Source: Solirubrobacterales bacterium
GTDB lineage: Bacteria; Actinomycetota; Thermoleophilia; Solirubrobacterales; Solirubrobacteraceae
Reading direction: 5' to 3'
Length of the DNA: 9,102 nucleotides
NCBI GenBank assembly: GCA_003244035.1
Contig: QHBV01000046.1
Span: 1-9,102 of the forward strand
Below are positions 5,521 to 9,102 of this stretch, in pieces (position 1 is the first letter of the stretch; each line of letters begins with the position of its first letter). A program made the position numbers and the translations under genes. The notes below the pieces were generated by a model. That model was not told the origin of the DNA. It searched no databases and was given only the letters and a program-made list of their open reading frames with translations.

Positions 5521-6914
5521 CCGCCACCCGCCCGTTCCCGCTCCCAGAACTGGGCGACGTGGCCGCGGCGGGCGAGCTCGTCGTGCAGCTCGAGCAGCGC
5601 CGTGTAGGTGGGGAGCACGAACACACGGGCGGTGCGAGCGTCCGCAAGCGCCGCGTCGAGCGCGGCCGGCAGGGCTGGCCATACCTGGAGCCGGTCGCGG
5701 GCAATGCCCGCGTACTTCAGTCGCAGTGCCAGCTCCGCCGCGCGCGTCCCGGAGCACGTGACGTGGCCAACGCGATCGGAGAGCAGCTCGAAGTCGGCGT
5801 CCCAAACCCAGGAGACGTCCTTGCCGTCTGCGGTGCGGTCGTTGAGGATTGCGAGCAGGTCGAGCTGACCCGGTTCGAGTGCGAGCGTACGCAGAATCTC
5901 GTTTGCGCCGGCGGGATTCTTGACCAGCATGATTGAGAGCTCGTGCTCGCCCACCGCGACGGTCTCGGCGCGTCCGAAGGCCGCCCTGACCGTCTGCAGC
6001 CCGACCACGACATCGGCCAGCGAGACCCCGAGGCGCAGGCACAGCGCGGCGGCCCCAAGCGCGTTGTAGACGTTGTAGAGCCCCGGCAGCGGCATTTGCA
6101 CCGGTGCGCTCCCGACGGGTGTGCGCAGCCTGAAGGAGACCGCGCGTGTGCCCTCGAGCTCGATCTGCTCGGCCGCGACCGAGGGCGCCGGACGCTCCTG
6201 CCCGCAGGACGGGCAGCGATAGCGCCCGAGGTGGCCGAGATAGATCGCCTGATACGCATACGCGTGGCCGCAGCGACGACAGTGCTTGGAGTCCGAGGCG
6301 TGCTGCATCTGCGCGATCGCGACCGAAGCGTCTTCGACGCCGAAGTAGGTAACGCCATTCCGCACGCGGCCGAGGTCGGCGATCAGCGGGTCGTCGGCGT
6401 TGAGCACCAGCCCCGCCGCCTCGGGCAGCGACGCAACGACCCCGGCCCAGCGCTCGGCGATCGTCTCGAGCTCGCCGTAGCGATCGAGCTGATCGCGGAA
6501 CAGGTTGCACAGCAGCAGCGCCCGCGGCGCGAGCTCGGGCGCGATCCGGTCGAGCCAGAACTCGTCGATCTCGAACAGCCCGAGCTCGCCCTCGATCCGG
6601 TCGCCCGGGCGCGCCGCCCGCAGCAGCGCCGACGCGACCCCTCCAGTCATGTTGGCGCCGGCCTGGTTGTGGACGAGCGAGACCCCGGCGCTCCGCAGCA
6701 CCGCCGCCACCATCGCCGCCGTAGTCGTCTTGCCGTTGGTCGCCGAGACGATCACGCAGCCACGTGGCAGGCGTCCCGCAAGCTCTGAGACGGCCCGGGG
6801 CGCAACCCGCACCAGCAGCTTGCCGGGCAAGCTCGTGCCGCCGCCGCGCCCAGCGCGCCTGGCGAGCTCGCCGACGGCCCTCGCCACGGCGATCTTCACC
6901 GTCAAGGTCCTCAT
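5517..6914 (-). CDS. murT: Lipid II isoglutaminyl synthase, Mur-ligase-like subunit MurT
   Basis: MurT activates the D-Glu carboxyl of lipid II with ATP and accepts ammonia from GatD, giving D-isoglutamine. This raises peptidoglycan cross-linking and lysozyme resistance in characterised Gram-positives. The 465-aa product has a Mur-ligase P-loop in VSATNGKTTTAAM (about 55-68), HNQAGANMTGG (82-92), FEIDEFWLD (114-122) and LFRDQLDRYGE (138-148). A Cys4 zinc ribbon is inserted in the central domain (Cys212, Cys215, Cys234, Cys237), typical of MurT and absent from MurC-F. The C-terminal DUF1727 domain carries DGKDVSWVWD (363-372), the block containing the Asp thought to complete the GatD catalytic site in S. 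aureus. The start, ATG 6914, overlaps the upstream lipid-kinase stop (ATGA), and the stop overlaps the methyltransferase start the same way. The frame upstream of 6914 is a shadow of the kinase gene. Confidence 0.95.
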   Translation of the reverse strand: MRTLTVKIAVARAVGELARRAGRGGGTSLPGKLLVRVAPRAVSELAGRLPRGCVIVSATNGKTTTAAMVAAVLRSAGVSLVHNQAGANMTGGVASALLRAARPGDRIEGELGLFEIDEFWLDRIAPELAPRALLLCNLFRDQLDRYGELETIAERWAGVVASLPEAAGLVLNADDPLIADLGRVRNGVTYFGVEDASVAIAQMQHASDSKHCRRCGHAYAYQAIYLGHLGRYRCPSCGQERPAPSVAAEQIELEGTRAVSFRLRTPVGSAPVQMPLPGLYNVYNALGAAALCLRLGVSLADVVVGLQTVRAAFGRAETVAVGEHELSIMLVKNPAGANEILRTLALEPGQLDLLAILNDRTADGKDVSWVWDADFELLSDRVGHVTCSGTRAAELALRLKYAGIARDRLQVWPALPAALDAALADARTARVFVLPTYTALLELHDELARRGHVAQFWERERAGGG

Positions 6915-7780
6915 ACGGGCACGATCACACGTACGGCCCGGGGCAGCGCGCGCACGGTCACCGGCAACTCGCCGATCGGATCGCCGTCGGCGTACATCGT
7001 CAGCGGCCGGTCGGCGCTCACCTCGAGCTCGCGCGCACGCACGATCTGCACGTTGGTCCGCCGCACGTGGGTGCCCCTGAACACGGTCGGCAGCAGCCGC
7101 AGGAAACGCAGCTTGGGGACGCCGGCGATGAGCACGACGTCGAGCAGCCCATCCCGCGGCGAAGCACCAGGCGCCAGCATCATGCCGCCTCCGTAGAACC
7201 TGGAGTTGGCAGCCGCGACGGTATAGCCCGTAACCGTGCGCCGCTCGCCGTCGAGGATCACCGTGAAGGTCGCCGGGCTCCAACCAAACAGCGCGCGCAG
7301 CGCGCCATATAAATACACGGCGCTTCCGCGCACCAGTCGAGCTTGGTTCGCGATCCGGTTGGCCTCGGAGTCAAAGCCGCAGCTCGCGATCCCGACGAAC
7401 GTGCGCCCGCCGGCCTGGCCGAGGTCGAGCTCGCGCACCGCTCCGCGGGCGAGTACCTCGCAGGCGGCGCGGGGGTCCAGCGGGATCCCGAGCGTCCGCG
7501 CGAAGTCGTTGCCGCGCCCGCCGGGGAGCACGCCGAGCACCCCGTCGGAGTGCATGAGCGCGCCGGCGACCGCGCCCACCAGGCCGTCGCCGCCGAAAGC
7601 GACTGCGACCTCGCCCCCGGCGGCGGCGGCCCGCGCCAACTCACGCGCGTGGTCGAGGCCGCGCGTGCGCACGACGTGGTGCTCGAGCCCGTGGCCGGCG
7701 AGCGTCTCCTGCACGCCCACCAGCGCCCGGCCGGCGCGGCCGGAGCCGGCCGCGGGGTTGACGATCAGCGAGAGCGCCAT
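6911..7780 (-). CDS. Diacylglycerol kinase family (YegS/DgkB-like) lipid kinase
   Basis: A 289-aa soluble lipid kinase of the DAGK catalytic family, which phosphorylates diacylglycerol or a related lipid at the membrane. The fold signatures are in order: IVNPAAGSGRA (6-16), FGGDGLVGAV (62-71) in the nucleotide-binding loop, and LPGGRGNDFART (85-96). FYGGGMMLAPGASPRDGLLD (195-214) and the C-terminal MYADGDPIGE (262-271), a metal/phosphate-site region, follow. The GGDG loop reads GGDGLVGAV where GGDGTxNEV is usual. Start ATG 7780 directly precedes the NPAAGSG strand; no clear SD is seen. It follows the SRAP gene by 41 bp and overlaps murT by 4 nt, so lipid turnover and lipid II amidation are probably expressed together. 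The lipid substrate (diacylglycerol, undecaprenol, sphingoid or other) cannot be told from sequence. Confidence 0.88.
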   Translation of the reverse strand: MALSLIVNPAAGSGRAGRALVGVQETLAGHGLEHHVVRTRGLDHARELARAAAAGGEVAVAFGGDGLVGAVAGALMHSDGVLGVLPGGRGNDFARTLGIPLDPRAACEVLARGAVRELDLGQAGGRTFVGIASCGFDSEANRIANQARLVRGSAVYLYGALRALFGWSPATFTVILDGERRTVTGYTVAAANSRFYGGGMMLAPGASPRDGLLDVVLIAGVPKLRFLRLLPTVFRGTHVRRTNVQIVRARELEVSADRPLTMYADGDPIGELPVTVRALPRAVRVIVPV

Positions 7781-7821
7781 CGAGAGTGCGGATTATCGCC
7801 GGGCGCTCCGAGGGGCGAGAC

Positions 7822-8538
7822 TCAGAACAGCGCGGCCTGGCCGCTGTCGGGAGCCGGTTGCAGGCACTCGGGCCCATCGCGGCGGGCGTCGTTGACTGCG
7901 CTGGCGACTGGGCGCAGGACGGTCGCGCAAGCTGGCAGGCCCGCGAGCAGCTCGGACAGCTGCTCCGGCGGGGTGGCGGGGTCGAGCCACGTCGACTCGG
8001 CATCGGGATCGAGGATCACCGGCATGCGTTCGTGCAGCGGCGCCAGCTTCGGGCTGGCCGCGGTCGTCAGGATCGTGCACGAACGCAGCGTGGCGCCGGC
8101 CTCGGGCTCCTGATGTGGTTCGGAGGCGTGCCAGATCGACCACAGGCCGGCAAATGCGAACAGCTCCCGGTCCGCGCGCGTGATGTGGAAGGGCTGCTTC
8201 GGGCCGGCCCCCGGCGAGCCCCATTCGTAGAAGCCGTCGGCGAGGATAAGGCAGCGGAAGCGCTCGAACGCGCTGCGGAAAGCCGGCCGTCGGGCGACCG
8301 TCTCGACGCGGGCGTTGATCAGCTTCAGGCCGTGGTCGGGCTGCTCGGCCCATGACGGCAGGAGCCCCCAGCGCAGCAGCTCGCCACGGGGCTGTCCCTC
8401 GCGGTCGGTTGTGACCGCGAGCACGTCGTCGCCAGGCGCGACGTTGTAGCGGCGGCGGATCTCAACCGACTCACCGACCGGGAACCGCGCCCTGACCTCG
8501 GCCGGGTTCGGGCTGGCAAGCGTGTAGCGACCGCACAA
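7822..8538 (-). CDS. SOS response-associated peptidase family (SRAP; YedK/HMCES-like abasic-site protein)
   Basis: SRAP proteins bind abasic sites in single-stranded DNA and form a protective thiazolidine DNA-protein crosslink through the N-terminal Cys2. The product is 238 aa and starts MCGRYTL, so the initiator must be the TTG at 8536-8538, giving Cys2 after Met removal; no other start exposes that Cys. Further active-site residues are Asn75 (LINARVET), Glu105 (DGFYEW) and His169 (LHERMPVIL), matching the Cys/Asn/Glu/His set known from YedK and HMCES. WGLLPSW (57-63) is also typical. A weak GGGGCGA lies upstream of the TTG. The gene follows the membrane-protein gene by 15 bp. Its link to the downstream cell-wall genes is probably only positional; I see no LexA-type operator in the 15-bp gap. 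Confidence 0.94.
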   Translation of the reverse strand: MCGRYTLASPNPAEVRARFPVGESVEIRRRYNVAPGDDVLAVTTDREGQPRGELLRWGLLPSWAEQPDHGLKLINARVETVARRPAFRSAFERFRCLILADGFYEWGSPGAGPKQPFHITRADRELFAFAGLWSIWHASEPHQEPEAGATLRSCTILTTAASPKLAPLHERMPVILDPDAESTWLDPATPPEQLSELLAGLPACATVLRPVASAVNDARRDGPECLQPAPDSGQAALF

Positions 8539-8553
8539 GAGCGTTCGCCCCGT

Positions 8554-9102
8554 TCAGCGCGAGCGCGCCGCGATCTGCTCGGCCTTCTGCGCCTGTGCCC
8601 GCTTCTGCTTTCGCCGGCCAAGATACGCGAGCACCGCGAGCGCGGCCGCGACCAGCACGAATCCGTAGAAGATCGCAAGGTCAAGCGAGATCCCGCCGAA
8701 CGGGAGCGCGACCAGGTTCACCAGCCCGAAGCCGGTCGCGAGGATCAGCACGATCAATACGATCACGATCAAGATCCCGCGAACCCGGGCGAGCGTGCCG
8801 GCGCTGGCAGGCGGCGCCACCAGTCCCATCAGCCGTAGGCCGCGCAGCTGACGCGTGGTCGGCGCCTCGACCCCGAGCCGCTCCGTTGCCCGCTTGAGGT
8901 CGTCGGCGCGGCGCTCGGCGAGCGCCAGTGAGGCGTCGGCCATCCGCCGCAGCTGCAGGCGCTCCTGCGGCCGCGAGGCAGCGAGCGCGCGCTGAAAGTG
9001 AGCGCGGGCCGCCTTTGCGTCGTAGCGCTCGGCGGCGCGGTGGCCGAGGATCGCCTGCGCGGCTGCCTTGAACTTGGTCTCGGCCTCGAGCTCCTCGTCG
9101 GA
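8554..9102 (-). CDS. Membrane protein of unknown function with helical N-terminal region (5' end outside window)
   Basis: The frame is open to the window edge, so the true start is beyond 9102; 182 residues are visible. An ATG at 8943 is in frame but is probably internal, because the sequence before it is equally protein-like and helical. The N-terminal part is charged and Ala-rich, with TPR-like helix pairs (AYDAKAARAHFQRALAAS, then LRRMADASLALAERR). Next come a short linker with APPASAG, two predicted transmembrane helices (about residues 109-133 and 141-161 of the visible part) separated by a short loop, and a basic tail (RRKQKRAQAQKAEQ) that should face the cytoplasm. I do not recognise a named family. 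Proteins of this layout seem to recur in Thermoleophilia, by recollection. It is the most upstream visible gene of the minus-strand run. Confidence 0.75.
   Translation of the reverse strand, partial: SDEELEAETKFKAAAQAILGHRAAERYDAKAARAHFQRALAASRPQERLQLRRMADASLALAERRADDLKRATERLGVEAPTTRQLRGLRLMGLVAPPASAGTLARVRGILIVIVLIVLILATGFGLVNLVALPFGGISLDLAIFYGFVLVAAALAVLAYLGRRKQKRAQAQKAEQIAARSR

Noticed and set aside
5521..6510. Upstream extension of the methyltransferase reading frame to 6510
   Set aside because: It lies entirely inside murT in another frame and is a high-G+C shadow; the ATGA overlap at 5517-5520 marks the real start.
6915..7283. Upstream extension of the murT frame to 7283
   Set aside because: It is antiparallel-free shadow sequence over the lipid-kinase gene; ATG 6914 overlaps the kinase stop and fits the family start.
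7792..7797. GATAAT (minus strand) upstream of the lipid kinase as a -10 box
   Set aside because: No -35-like hexamer at 16-18 bp upstream and the site is only 11 nt from the ATG; could be a leaderless promoter but support is too thin to annotate.

Overview
This is a gene-dense chromosomal window of very high G+C (about 70% by eye), with GTG/TTG starts and ATGA stop/start overlaps. The gene set (LL-diaminopimelate aminotransferase, HflX, dUTPase, and a MurT/GatD pair for peptidoglycan amidation) points to an actinobacterial lineage. Protein style and the dapL-hflX-dut order suggest Thermoleophilia/Solirubrobacterales. That placement is an inference; no marker gene here proves it.

The plus strand (1-2968) carries the 3' part of a DapL-type aminotransferase. 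A 365-bp gap follows that seems to hold a decayed gene fragment. Then come hflX and dut, which overlap by 4 nt. The themes are DAP/lysine supply, ribosome rescue under stress and dUTP removal.

The minus strand (9102 down to 2997) carries one compact run of seven genes in a single direction. In transcription order they are: a membrane protein of unknown function (cut by the window end), an SRAP/YedK-type abasic-site protein, a diacylglycerol-kinase-family lipid kinase, murT, a class I SAM methyltransferase, gatD, and a lipoprotein of the OsmF/OpuC betaine-binding type. Junctions are +15, +41, -4, -4, -8 and +30 nt, so co-transcription is likely and kinase-murT-methyltransferase-gatD are probably translationally coupled. 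MurT and GatD form the enzyme that amidates D-Glu of lipid II to D-isoglutamine. Together with DapL on the other strand, the window contributes to making and modifying a DAP-type peptidoglycan. The two strands converge at about 2964-3001 on an imperfect palindrome that contains both stop codons.

Most of the window is well-known housekeeping biology. The items most worth a second look are the methyltransferase embedded between murT and gatD, the altered G4 motif of HflX (GKAD in place of NKxD), the heavy iteration of the 8-bp palindrome CGAGCTCG (19 copies by eye), and the gene relic plus C9 tract upstream of hflX. I found no CRISPR array, insertion sequence, prophage, tRNA or rRNA.
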